Assembly (NCBI RefSeq): GCF_001905845.1
Contig: NZ_LIVZ01000009.1
Span: 62,001-126,000, forward strand
From: Streptomyces sp. TSRI0107
GTDB taxonomy: Bacteria; Actinomycetota; Actinomycetes; Streptomycetales; Streptomycetaceae
Length of the DNA: 64,000 nucleotides
Reading direction: 5' to 3'
Program-made: the position numbers and the translations under genes
The notes under the pieces: model-generated
What the model saw: the letters and a program-made list of their open reading frames with translations, nothing else
Databases searched by the model: none
What the model was told of the DNA's origin: nothing
Shown here: piece by piece, positions 51,382-59,960 of the stretch
How the letters are laid out: every line of letters begins with the position of its first letter
Position numbering within the stretch: position 1 is the stretch's first letter

Positions 51382-52905
51382 TCAGTACCGGCGTTCCTGC
51401 TTCTGCTTGCACTCCACACAGAGGGTTGCCCGCGGGAAGGCCTGCATGCGTGCCTTTCCGATCGGGTTGCCGCAGTTCTCGCACAGGCCGTAGGTGCCGG
51501 CGTCCAGGCGGTGCAGGGCGCGCTCGGTCTGGTCGAGCATCTCGCGGGCGTTGGCGGCGAGCGCCAGCTCGTGCTCGCGGGTGATGTTCTTGCTGCCGGT
51601 GTCCGCCTCGTCGTGGCCCGCGCCATCCCCTGGGTCCCGCATCAGGCCGGCCAGGGACGCCTCGGAGGCGGCGATCTCGGCGCCCAGCCGCTCCAGCTCG
51701 CCGGTCAGCTCCGCGCGGGCCTCCTCGACCTCCTCCGCGGTCCAGGGGTCCTCACCGGGGCGCACCGCCAGCTCGCCGGGCTCCGCCGCGGCGACGCGTG
51801 CCTTGGGAACGGCGGTCTGGGCCGCCGCGGCCGTGCCAGGAGTCTTCTTCGCAACCACCGTCGTGGCTCCCGTCTGCTCCGCGGCCTCAGCCGCGCCCGC
51901 CTTCTTGGCCCTGCTCTTCCCGCCCGCACTCCGGGCGACGCCCAGGCTCTTGACGCCCGCGCCCTCCGCCGCCCCTCCGGCGGCGACATCCTCGTCGGCG
52001 ACGGCCTTGTCGGCGACGGTCCGCTTGGCGGCGGTCCTCTTGGCCGCTCGCTTCTCAGGGCCCGTCTCACCAGCGACACCCTTTGGGGCAACCGCTTCAT
52101 CGGACACCCCGGCACCGGCCGCCACCTTCCCGGAGGCCGACCGCCTGGCAGCCGGCTTCTTGGTCGCCGCCTGCTCAGCCGCCGTCTCACCGGCGCCTGT
52201 CTTGCCGGCGGCAGTCTTCTTGACGGCCGACTTCCTGGCGGCCTGCTTCTTCGCCGCCGCCTTCTCCCCGGCAGCCGCCTGAGGAACCGCCGTCCTTCCC
52301 ACCTGCTCCTGCGCAGCCGGGGTCTTCTTCACGGCGGCCTTCTTGACCGAGGCCTTCTCCACCGCGGCCTCCGTCGCGGTCTCCCTCGCCGCGCTCTTCT
52401 TGACGGCGGCTTCCTTGGCGACCGCTTCCTCGGCCCTACCGTGCCTGGCCGCCTTCGCGCCGGAGCCCGGCTCCTTGGCAGCCGACTCCTTGGGGGCCTG
52501 CCCCTCGGGAGCCGACTTCTTCGCAGCTGTCTTCTTCCCCGGCGACTTCTTGCCCGCGGTCCTATCGGCCGCAGTCTTCCTGGCCCCCGCCTTCTTCCCG
52601 GCCGTAACCCCCGTCCCGGCCTTCGTCTGCGCCACAGCCGCCGAATCCGCGCCCGCCACCGCCGTCCGCGCGGCCCCGGCATCCGCCCCCACCCGCGCCC
52701 TCACGCCCGCGGCTCCCGCCCCCGAGACCGTCTCCCCCCGCACCGCCCTCACAGACTTCACCGCACGCTTCGCCGCCCCCTCCCCCCGCGTGCCCTTCTT
52801 CCCGCTCGCGTCCTTGGCCGTACCCGCGGCGGCGTCGGCGCCGGCGCCGGTGCGTGTGGGCCGGCCGGACGCCGACTGCTGTACGGCGGTCTTCTTCGCC
52901 ACCAT
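51382..52905 (-). CDS. TraR/DksA zinc-finger protein with a long histone-H1-like Lys/Ala-rich N-terminus
   Basis: A 507-residue protein. Residues about 1-375 are of low complexity, rich in Lys, Ala, Thr and Gly with many AAKK, KTAA and KSA units like histone H1, suggesting an extended DNA-binding region. Residues about 385-507 form the TraR/DksA domain: a helical pair (AEEVEEARAELTGELERL and EHELALAANAREMLDQTERA) and a four-cysteine zinc finger in CENCGNP and LCVECK, with a 17-residue spacer. Similar Streptomyces proteins have been discussed as nucleoid-associated. ATG at 52905 follows GAAGGGG. lspA lies 61 bases downstream. Confidence 0.88.
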   Translation of the reverse strand: MVAKKTAVQQSASGRPTRTGAGADAAAGTAKDASGKKGTRGEGAAKRAVKSVRAVRGETVSGAGAAGVRARVGADAGAARTAVAGADSAAVAQTKAGTGVTAGKKAGARKTAADRTAGKKSPGKKTAAKKSAPEGQAPKESAAKEPGSGAKAARHGRAEEAVAKEAAVKKSAARETATEAAVEKASVKKAAVKKTPAAQEQVGRTAVPQAAAGEKAAAKKQAARKSAVKKTAAGKTGAGETAAEQAATKKPAARRSASGKVAAGAGVSDEAVAPKGVAGETGPEKRAAKRTAAKRTVADKAVADEDVAAGGAAEGAGVKSLGVARSAGGKSRAKKAGAAEAAEQTGATTVVAKKTPGTAAAAQTAVPKARVAAAEPGELAVRPGEDPWTAEEVEEARAELTGELERLGAEIAASEASLAGLMRDPGDGAGHDEADTGSKNITREHELALAANAREMLDQTERALHRLDAGTYGLCENCGNPIGKARMQAFPRATLCVECKQKQERRY

Positions 52906-53192
52906 GGCCGCGGCCCCTTCACATATTGTGATCTTGCTCGCGAATCGTGCTGGGACGATAAATCGACTCGAGTCCCGCGGCAACGGGGCACGCCGCCCGA
53001 TTCGCCCGCCCCGCGCCCCCCGCGCGTCCGGCATGCATGCGTTGTGCCCAGCTCCCCGCGTGGTAATCCGCCGAGCCGGACATCCCCGGATCCGGGCCCG
53101 CACACCTGACCATTCGGGTCATCCCGCACCCGGTCCGCCCCGCGCCCGTAAACCGGTCGGCCGCTGTCCGTGCGGCGCCGTACACTGGGCGG
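52906..53192. other. Divergent promoter region of the DksA-like gene and ileS
   Basis: No gene is seen here. The first 70 bases are AT-richer (for example ATATTGTGATC and GATAAATCG) and probably contain the minus-strand promoter. TACACT at 53181-53186 is a plausible -10 for the ileS leader transcript. Confidence 0.5.
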
Positions 53193-53495
53193 AGCGAAAA
53201 GCGTGGATGGGGACGAGTAGCGGCGTACGCAGCCCAGAGCGACCCGGGGACGGTGGAAGCCCGGGGGCGAGCGCGACGTGAAGATCACCCCGGAGCCGTC
53301 GGAAGAAAGCCGCAGCCAGCGAGCCGCGGCGAGTAGAACCGGCATCGCGACCCCAATGAGGGGGCTCACCGAGGCACGACCTGCCCCGGAGGGCCAAGGA
53401 GGGTGGTACCGCGGGAGCGCGCCGAAGGCGGCGTAAGGAAAGACGTAGCTCTCGTCCCTCCGACGGAAGGCAGCAAGTCCGCCGGAGGAAGATCG
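53193..53495 (+). promoter_or_regulatory. Translational T-box riboswitch upstream of ileS
   Basis: A leader that senses uncharged tRNA-Ile and controls ileS translation. The T-box core TGGTACCGCGG is at 53404-53414. A candidate AUC isoleucine specifier lies at 53284-53286 in a purine-rich GAAGATCACC loop. The antisequestrator can form between GGAGGG near 53398-53403 and CCCTCC (53456-53461). The competing sequestrator pairs CCTCCGACGGA (53457-53467) with TCCGCCGGAGG (53478-53488), hiding the GGAGG ribosome binding site. No T-tract follows, so control is on translation, as in other actinobacterial ileS leaders. Confidence 0.9.
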
Positions 53496-56400
53496 ATGAC
53501 GACGTACCGCCAGGTGCCCGCACAGGTCGACCTGCCCGCCCTTGAGCACGCCGTGCTCGACTTCTGGCGCGAGCAGAAGATCTTTGCCAAGAGCCTGGAG
53601 CAGTCCCAGGGCCGCCCCGAATGGGTGTTCTACGAGGGCCCGCCCACCGCCAACGGCATGCCCGGCGCTCACCACATCGAGGCGCGCGTCTTCAAGGATG
53701 TCTTCCCCCGCTTCCGCACCATGCGCGGCTACCACGTGGCCCGCAAGGCGGGCTGGGACTGCCACGGCCTCCCCGTCGAGCTGGCGGTCGAGAAGGAGCT
53801 GGGCTTCAGCGGCAAGCAGGACATCGAGGCGTTCGGCATCGCCGAGTTCAACGCCAAGTGCCGCGAGTCCGTGACCCGCCACACCGACGCCTTCGCCGAC
53901 CTGACGACCCGCATGGGCTACTGGGTCGACCTCGACGACGCCTACCGCACGATGGACCCCGAGTACATCGAGTCGGTGTGGTGGTCGCTCAAGGAGATCT
54001 TCGACAAGGGGCTCCTGGTCCAGGACCACCGCGTGGCCCCCTGGTGCCCCCGCTGCGGCACCGGCCTGTCCGACCACGAGCTGGCGCAGGGCTACGAGAC
54101 GGTCGTCGACCCGTCGGTCTACGTCCGCTTCCCGCTGACCTCCGGCCCGCTGGCCGGCGAGGCCGCGCTGCTGGTCTGGACGACCACTCCGTGGACCCTG
54201 GTCTCCAACACCGCCGTGGCCGCCCACCCCGAGGTCACCTACGTCGTCGTCACCGACGGCGAGGAGAGGCTGGTCGTCGCCGAGCCGCTGGTCGCCAAGG
54301 CCCTCGGCGAGGGCTGGGAGCTCACCGGCCAGTCCTTCACGGGCGCCGAGATGGAGCGCTGGACGTACCAGCGCCCGTTCGAGCTGGTCGACTTCCCGGC
54401 CGAGGCCCACTTCGTGGTCAACGCCGACTACGTCACCACCGAGGACGGCACGGGTCTGGTCCACCAGTCCCCCGCCTTCGGTGAGGACGACCTCAAGGTC
54501 TGCCGTGCGTACGGCCTGCCCGTGGTCAACCCGGTCCGCCCGGACGGCACCTTCGAGGAGGAGGTCCCGCTGGTCGGCGGCGTCTTCTTCAAGAAGGCCG
54601 ACGAGAAGCTCACCGAGGACCTCGGCGCCCGCGGCCTGCTCTTCAAGCACCTGCCGTACGAGCACAGCTACCCGCACTGCTGGCGCTGCCACACCGCGCT
54701 GCTCTACTACGCGCAGCCGTCCTGGTACATCCGCACGACGGCCGTCAAGGACCGCCTGCTCCAGGAGAACGAGAAGACCAACTGGTTCCCGGACACGGTC
54801 AAGCACGGCCGGTTCGGCGACTGGCTGAACAACAACATCGACTGGGCGCTGTCCCGCAACCGCTACTGGGGCACCCCGCTGCCGATCTGGCGCTGCGAGG
54901 AGGGCCACCTCACCTGCGTCGGCTCCCGCGCGGAGCTGACCGAGCTGACCGGCACCGACCAGTCCGGCCTCGACCCGCACCGCCCGTTCATCGACGACGT
55001 CACGTTCACCTGCACCCACGAGGGCTGCTCCCTCGACGCGGTGCGCGTGCCGGAGGTCATCGACGCCTGGTACGACTCGGGCTCGATGCCGTTCGCGCAG
55101 TGGGGCTACCCGTACAAGAACAAGGAGCTGTTCGAGAGCCGGTACCCGGCGCAGTTCATCTCCGAGGCCATCGACCAGACCCGCGGCTGGTTCTACACGC
55201 TGATGGCGGTCGGCACGCTCGTCTTCGACAAGTCGTCGTACGAGAACGTGGTCTGCCTCGGCCACATCCTCGCCGAGGACGGCCGGAAGATGTCCAAGCA
55301 CCTGGGCAACATCCTCCAGCCGATCCCGCTCATGGACCAGCACGGCGCGGACGCGGTCCGCTGGTTCATGGCGGCCGGCGGCTCCCCGTGGGCGGCACGC
55401 CGCGTGGGCCACGGCACCATCCAGGAGGTCGTCCGCAAGACGCTCCTCACGTACTGGAACACGGTCGCCTTCCAGGCCCTGTACGCGCGTACGTCCAACT
55501 GGGCGCCCTCCGAGGCCGACCCGGCCCCGGCCGACCGCCCGGTGCTGGACCGCTGGCTGCTGTCCGAGCTGCACGCGCTGACCGACCAGGTGACCCAGTC
55601 CCTGGAGGCGTACGACACCCAGCGCGCCGGCAAGCTGCTGTCCGCGTTCGTCGACGACCTGTCGAACTGGTACGTCCGCCGCTCGCGGCGCCGCTTCTGG
55701 CAGGGCGACAAGGCCGCGCTGCGCACCCTGCACGAGGTCGTCGAGACGGTCACCAAGCTGATGGCCCCGCTGACCCCGTTCATCACCGAGCGGGTCTGGC
55801 AGGACCTGATCGTCCCGGTCACCCCGGGCGCGCCGGAGTCGGTGCACCTGGCGTCCTGGCCGGAGGCGGACCTCGGCGCCATCGACCCGGAGCTGTCGAG
55901 GCAGATGGTGCTGGTGCGCCGCCTGGTGGAGCTGGGCCGGGCCACCCGCGCGGAATCCGGCGTCAAGACGCGTCAGCCGCTCAGCCGCGCGCTGATCGCG
56001 GCGACCGGCTTCGAGACGCTGGACCGCGAGCTGCACACCCAGATCACCGAGGAGCTGAACGTCGAGTCGCTGGCGTCGCTCTCCGATGTCGGCGGCTCCC
56101 TGGTCGACACGACCGCCAAGGCCAACTTCCGTGCCCTGGGCAAGCGGTTCGGCAAGCGGGTCCAGGACGTCGCCAAGGCCATCGCGAACGCCGACGCGGC
56201 CGCGCTGTCGCTGGCCCTGCGCGAGGGCACCGCCTCCGTGGAGGTCGACGGCGAGACGATCACCCTGGCCCCGGACGAGGTGATCATCACCGAGACCCCG
56301 CGCGAGGGCTGGTCGGTGGCGTCCGACGCGGGTGCCACGGTCGCCCTGGACCTGGAGATCACCGAGGAGCTGCGGCAGGCGGGGCTCGCCCGTGACGCGA

Positions 56401-56636
56401 TCCGGCTGATCCAGGAGGCCCGCAAGAACAGCGGCCTGGACGTGGCGGACCGGATCGCGCTGCGCTGGACGGCCACGGACCCGGCGGTCGTCGCTGCCCT
56501 GTCCGAGCACTCCGGGCTGATCGCGGACGAGGTGCTGGCCACGGACTTCGCCCAGGGTGAGGCGGACGACTCCGGTTACGGCGAGCCGTTCACCGACGAG
56601 GGCCTGTCCCTGACGTTCCGCCTGCGCAAGGCGTAA
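53496..56636 (+). CDS. ileS: Isoleucyl-tRNA synthetase, type 2 (eukaryote-like)
   Basis: A class I synthetase of 1046 residues. The HIGH-type motif lies in PPTANGMPGAHHIEARVF. The editing (CP1) domain includes WTTTPWTLVSNTAVA and EDGTGLVHQSPAFGEDD. EAIDQTRGWFYTLMA precedes KMSKS as DGRKMSKHLGNI. A long anticodon-binding C-terminus follows. Length and motifs fit the eukaryote-like group (IleS2) common in actinobacteria, members of which tend to resist mupirocin. ATG at 53496 follows GGAGG sequestered by the T-box leader. Confidence 0.97.
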   Translation: MTTYRQVPAQVDLPALEHAVLDFWREQKIFAKSLEQSQGRPEWVFYEGPPTANGMPGAHHIEARVFKDVFPRFRTMRGYHVARKAGWDCHGLPVELAVEKELGFSGKQDIEAFGIAEFNAKCRESVTRHTDAFADLTTRMGYWVDLDDAYRTMDPEYIESVWWSLKEIFDKGLLVQDHRVAPWCPRCGTGLSDHELAQGYETVVDPSVYVRFPLTSGPLAGEAALLVWTTTPWTLVSNTAVAAHPEVTYVVVTDGEERLVVAEPLVAKALGEGWELTGQSFTGAEMERWTYQRPFELVDFPAEAHFVVNADYVTTEDGTGLVHQSPAFGEDDLKVCRAYGLPVVNPVRPDGTFEEEVPLVGGVFFKKADEKLTEDLGARGLLFKHLPYEHSYPHCWRCHTALLYYAQPSWYIRTTAVKDRLLQENEKTNWFPDTVKHGRFGDWLNNNIDWALSRNRYWGTPLPIWRCEEGHLTCVGSRAELTELTGTDQSGLDPHRPFIDDVTFTCTHEGCSLDAVRVPEVIDAWYDSGSMPFAQWGYPYKNKELFESRYPAQFISEAIDQTRGWFYTLMAVGTLVFDKSSYENVVCLGHILAEDGRKMSKHLGNILQPIPLMDQHGADAVRWFMAAGGSPWAARRVGHGTIQEVVRKTLLTYWNTVAFQALYARTSNWAPSEADPAPADRPVLDRWLLSELHALTDQVTQSLEAYDTQRAGKLLSAFVDDLSNWYVRRSRRRFWQGDKAALRTLHEVVETVTKLMAPLTPFITERVWQDLIVPVTPGAPESVHLASWPEADLGAIDPELSRQMVLVRRLVELGRATRAESGVKTRQPLSRALIAATGFETLDRELHTQITEELNVESLASLSDVGGSLVDTTAKANFRALGKRFGKRVQDVAKAIANADAAALSLALREGTASVEVDGETITLAPDEVIITETPREGWSVASDAGATVALDLEITEELRQAGLARDAIRLIQEARKNSGLDVADRIALRWTATDPAVVAALSEHSGLIADEVLATDFAQGEADDSGYGEPFTDEGLSLTFRLRKA

Positions 56637-56656
56637 CGCGCCAGGCGTGCGACACG

Positions 56657-56694
56657 AAGGCCCGGCCCCCCTGCGAAGGGGAGCCGGGCCTTTT
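56657..56694 (+). terminator. Terminator of ileS
   Basis: AAGGCCCGGC (56657-56666) and GCCGGGCCTT (56683-56692) form a 10-bp stem extended inside by CCCC/GGGG and followed by TT. One of the strongest terminators in the window. Confidence 0.85.
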
Positions 56695-56738
56695 GCGCCG
56701 CACGTCGTCACAGGTCACGGAAAGGGCGACGGGCAGAC

Positions 56739-56812
56739 CGGGGCGGGCCGGATTCGAACCGGCGTCATCCTCGATGCCATCGAGGCGCGACTACCTCTGC
56801 GCTACGCGCCCC
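56739..56812 (-). tRNA. Unusual tRNA-Ala(GGC)-like gene
   Basis: On the minus strand the T arm (GCCGG-TTCGAAT-CCGGC) and the anticodon arm (CCTCG-ATGGCAT-CGAGG) are perfect, with T33 before and A37 after anticodon GGC. The D loop contains the invariant GG and its stem has three pairs. The acceptor stem is odd: GGGGCG pairs with CGCCCC for six pairs, the seventh is C-C, and an extra base precedes the D arm. Position 3-70 is G-C rather than the G-U pair needed by alanyl-tRNA synthetase, and position 73 is G rather than A. No CCA is encoded. It may be a degenerate copy or a special tRNA; other GGC-Ala tRNAs must exist elsewhere, since GCC codons are very common here. Confidence 0.55.
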
Positions 56813-56829
56813 CGCACACCCTATGCGAA

Positions 56830-56867
56830 AGGGCGGGGCCCCGGATCGGAATCCGGGGCCCCGCCCT
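56830..56867. terminator. 17-bp-stem terminator after divIVA
   Basis: AGGGCGGGGCCCCGGAT (56830-56846), loop CGGA, and its exact reverse complement (56851-56867). It follows the divIVA stop on the minus strand and would insulate the tRNA-like gene. Confidence 0.8.
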
Positions 56868-56902
56868 GAACGCTGCCGACTGCTACGCCGTACTACGAAC
56901 CG

Positions 56903-58051
56903 TCAGTTGTCGTCCTCGTCGATGAGGAACCCACGCATCGGCGAGGGGGCCTGGCCCATCGGCGACGGGCCCTGCGGCCGCACCGGAGCCATCGGCTGGG
57001 TCATCGCCGGGGACATCTGCTGCTGACCGCCGTAGGACGGAGCGGACGGGCTCGGCGCACCCCCCATCGACTGGTTGCCGCCGTACGACGGGGCGCTCGC
57101 GCCGGCCGGCGCCATGGAGGGCGACGGGGACGGCGGGAGGGACGCGGCCGCCGGGGTCCGCGGCGGGGCGAGGGAGTCGTCGGCCTGGGTCTCCAGCTGG
57201 CGCAGCTGCGACTCCAGGTACGACTTCAGTCGCGTGCGGTACTCGCGCTCGAAGCCGCGCAGGTCCTCGACCTTGCGCTCCAGCGTGGCGCGGGCGGACT
57301 CCAGGGAGCCCATCGCGACACGGTGCTTCTCCTGCGCGTCCCGCTCCAGGGCGTCGGCCTTGGCACGGGCGTCACGCTCCAGACCCTCGGCACGCGAACG
57401 AGCCTCGCCGACGATCTTGTTGGCCTCGGAACGGGCCTCGGCGATCGCCTGGTCGGCCGTCTGCTGGGCCAGCGACAGGACACGGGCGGCGCTGTCGCCA
57501 CCGGGACCCTGACCGGGGCCGCCCATCGGACCGCCCATGGGGCCGCCCATCGGACCCGGGCCCATCTGGCCCTGCATCGGGCCCTGGCCCATCGGACCCT
57601 GACCCATCGGGCCGGGACCCTGCGGACCCTGACCGCCGGGACCGGCGGGCAGCTGCGGGGCACCGCTCGGCAGCTGGGGCGGACCACCCATGGGGCCACC
57701 CATCTGCTGCTGCGGCGGGCCCGATATGCCGGCGGGTACCGGAGCGCCCGGACCTCGCATGCCCTGCTGCGGCATGCCGCCCTGCTGGGGCATACCCTGC
57801 TGCGGCATACCCTGCTGCGGCTGCTGCTGGTCCTGCGGTTCCTGCGGCTTGCGCATGTTCTGCTGGTTCTGCGCGGCGGCACGCGTGGCGGCGGCCAGCT
57901 TGGCGCGCAGATCCTCGTTCTCGCGGAGCAGACGGGTCAGTTCGGCTTCGACCTCGTCGAGGAAGGCATCGACCTCGTCCTCGTCATAGCCTTCTCGGAG
58001 GCGGACGGTCGTGAACTGCTTGTTCCGCACATCCTCGGGGGTCAACGGCAT
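56903..58051 (-). CDS. divIVA: DivIVA polar growth protein
   Basis: Marks and organises the growing hyphal tips in Streptomyces. The 382-residue protein opens with the membrane-curvature domain (MPLTPEDVRNKQFTTVRL and YDEDEVDAFLDEVEAELTRL). A Pro/Gln/Gly-rich linker with many GPMGQ-like units spans about residues 68-185. A second coiled coil (about 188-292, with QTADQAIAEARSEANKIVGE and ESARATLERKVEDLRGF) follows, then a Pro/Ser-rich tail ending in FLIDEDDN. The linker is the long form characteristic of Streptomyces. Confidence 0.96.
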   Translation of the reverse strand: MPLTPEDVRNKQFTTVRLREGYDEDEVDAFLDEVEAELTRLLRENEDLRAKLAAATRAAAQNQQNMRKPQEPQDQQQPQQGMPQQGMPQQGGMPQQGMRGPGAPVPAGISGPPQQQMGGPMGGPPQLPSGAPQLPAGPGGQGPQGPGPMGQGPMGQGPMQGQMGPGPMGGPMGGPMGGPGQGPGGDSAARVLSLAQQTADQAIAEARSEANKIVGEARSRAEGLERDARAKADALERDAQEKHRVAMGSLESARATLERKVEDLRGFEREYRTRLKSYLESQLRQLETQADDSLAPPRTPAAASLPPSPSPSMAPAGASAPSYGGNQSMGGAPSPSAPSYGGQQQMSPAMTQPMAPVRPQGPSPMGQAPSPMRGFLIDEDDN

Positions 58052-58103
58052 CTCTTCACCTCAACGTAGTCGTCGGCATCGGCAAGACGGTAGGTCACAT
58101 CGC

Positions 58104-58388
58104 TCACAGCCGGCTCACGATCGAGATCAGGATGTAGACGATGATCATCAGTACGAAGAAGGACAGGTCGAGCGCCACGCCCCCGAGACGCAGCGGCGGA
58201 ATGAACCGCCGCAGAAGCTTGAGCGGTGGATCAGTGACAGTGTAGGTGGCCTCCAGAACGACCACCATCGCCTTGCCGGGTTGCCATGAGCGGGCGAACT
58301 GGAAGACGTAGTCCATGACCAACCGGAAGATGAGCACGATGAGGAAGCACATCAGCGCGATGTAGATGACATCCAGGACCACGCTCAT
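58104..58388 (-). CDS. yggT: YggT-family membrane protein
   Basis: A 94-residue protein with two transmembrane segments (about residues 4-25 and 70-92) and the family core VMDYVFQFARSW plus TDPPLKLLRRFIPPLRLGG. Found in division clusters between sepF and divIVA in many Gram-positive bacteria; proposed to help ring formation or osmotic stability. It lies 52 bases upstream of divIVA. Confidence 0.9.
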   Translation of the reverse strand: MSVVLDVIYIALMCFLIVLIFRLVMDYVFQFARSWQPGKAMVVVLEATYTVTDPPLKLLRRFIPPLRLGGVALDLSFFVLMIIVYILISIVSRL

Positions 58389-58463
58389 GACCCGTGCTTC
58401 CCTCTCCCCTGTTTCCCGTGCTGTGTGGGTACTGCTTTGTACCGCGTTTTCCGGTCGTGCGTC

Positions 58464-59105
58464 TCAGCTCTGGTTGAAGAACCCGCCCTCTGCGATGCGG
58501 GCCTTGTCCTCCGCCGTGACATCGACGTTAGCAGGCGACAACAGGAACACCTTCTGCGTCACCCGCTCGATGCTGCCGTGAAGACCAAACACCAAACCCG
58601 CCGCAAAGTCGACAAGTCGCTTCGCATCTGTGTCATCCATCTCAGTCAGATTCATGATCACCGGGGTGCCCTCACGGAAGTGTTCCCCGATGGTACGGGC
58701 CTCGTTGTAGGTCCGCGGGTGAAGCGTGGTGATCCGGTAAGGCTCTCGTTCCGACACGACCTTGGGCATGATCACCGGTGCGTTCTTCTCCAGACTTGAG
58801 CGTTCTTGTGTGATGGACGCCACGGGCGCGATGCGCGCGGGGCGCCCGGATTCCGCGGGTAGCGAAGCCGAATGGGACACCGGCTCCCGAGGGGCCGGCG
58901 GATGTACCACTCTTACCGATTCGTCCCTTTGGGGCTGATGCGAACCATGAGACTGGTGGGACGGTTCGTGCCGTCGGTGATCCCGCTCGGGCTCCGGGTC
59001 CAGTTCGGGCTCGAAGTCGTCATCGGGGTCGAATCCCCGGCCGTCGTACCCATCGTCCTCCACGAGGCCGAGGTAGACCGCCATCTTGCGCATCGCGCCG
59101 GCCAT
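58464..59105 (-). CDS. sepF: SepF, Z-ring membrane-anchoring protein
   Basis: Binds the FtsZ tail and tethers it to the membrane. The 213-residue protein has an amphipathic N-terminus (MAGAMRKMAVYLGLVEDDGY), a disordered acidic and His-rich linker (about residues 25-100), and the SepF domain with YRITTLHPRTYNEARTIGEH, GTPVIMNLTEMDDTDAKRLV, DFAAGLVFGLHGSIERV and KVFLLSPANVDV. ATG at 59105 follows GGAGG by 10 bases. It is the only SepF in the window. Confidence 0.95.
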   Translation of the reverse strand: MAGAMRKMAVYLGLVEDDGYDGRGFDPDDDFEPELDPEPERDHRRHEPSHQSHGSHQPQRDESVRVVHPPAPREPVSHSASLPAESGRPARIAPVASITQERSSLEKNAPVIMPKVVSEREPYRITTLHPRTYNEARTIGEHFREGTPVIMNLTEMDDTDAKRLVDFAAGLVFGLHGSIERVTQKVFLLSPANVDVTAEDKARIAEGGFFNQS

Positions 59106-59234
59106 GCTCTGAGTCCTCCGCTCTGTGGTGGATCGACTGACGACTGCCAAGTGCCCGCGATCCACGAGGTCGTTGCGCCCGCCCTTCGACGGTAATGACC
59201 ATATTTTCTGCTGTGGTCCGACTTCTTGGCGACG

Positions 59235-59954
59235 TTACCCGAGCCTGGGGCGGACTCCGAGTACCGCGCTGCCGACGCGCACATGTGTCGCTCCGGCGGC
59301 CACGGCCTGCTCGAGGTCCGCACTCATCCCCGCGGAGACCATGTTGGCAGCCGGATGGGCTCGGCGCAGGTCGGTCGACAAATCCATCAACCGCTCGAAG
59401 ACCGCCTGTTGGCGCCCGGCGTACTCGCCGGTGAGCGGTGCCACGGTCATCAGTCCGTCGAGCCGCAGCCCCGCCGAGGCGGCGACCAGACCGGCCAACT
59501 CCTCGATCCCCTCGGGCGCCACGCCGCCCCGCTCGCCCCGGCCGCTCGCGCCCGCGTCGAACGCGACCTGGAGCAGGCACCCGATCTCCCGTTCGGCCCG
59601 TACGGCCTCCCGGGACAGGGCCGTCACGAGCTTGGCGCGGTCGACGGACTGCACCACGTCCGCGTAACCGACCACGGAACGGACTTTGTTGGTCTGCAAC
59701 TGGCCGACGAAGTGCCAGGAAAGGGGCAGATCCGAGCATTCCGCGGCCTTCGGTGCCGCATCCTGGTCGCGGTTCTCGGCGACATGACGCACACCGAGTT
59801 CCGACAGGATCCGCACATCGCTCGCGGGGTAGGTCTTGGTGACCACGATCAGGGTCACCTCTTCACGCTTGCGCCCGGCCGCCACGCAGGCCGCGGTGAT
59901 GCGGTCCTCGACCCGCGCCAGGTTTGCGGCGAGTTCGCCCTTACGGTCCGTCAT
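59235..59954 (-). CDS. yggS: YggS-family PLP homeostasis protein
   Basis: A 239-residue alanine-racemase-fold protein that buffers pyridoxal phosphate. It has VTLIVVTKTYPASDVRIL with the PLP lysine, LPLSWHFVGQLQTNKVRSVV, GLMTVAPLTGEYAGRQQ and MVSAGMSADLEQAVAAGATHVRVGSAV quoted only for its SAGMS-D-L motif. Usual neighbour of sepF and pgeF. It begins 6 bases after the pgeF stop. Confidence 0.93.
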   Translation of the reverse strand: MTDRKGELAANLARVEDRITAACVAAGRKREEVTLIVVTKTYPASDVRILSELGVRHVAENRDQDAAPKAAECSDLPLSWHFVGQLQTNKVRSVVGYADVVQSVDRAKLVTALSREAVRAEREIGCLLQVAFDAGASGRGERGGVAPEGIEELAGLVAASAGLRLDGLMTVAPLTGEYAGRQQAVFERLMDLSTDLRRAHPAANMVSAGMSADLEQAVAAGATHVRVGSAVLGVRPRLG

Positions 59955-59960
59955 GCCCCA

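Noticed and set aside
51511..53109. 532-residue plus-strand frame opposite the DksA-like gene
   Set aside because: The Arg/Leu-rich protein is the complement of the Lys/Ala repeat coding sequence, with no start signal.
52758..56711. 1317-residue minus-strand frame covering ileS and the T-box
   Set aside because: It overlaps the T-box and all of ileS, both confidently assigned, and has shadow-type composition.
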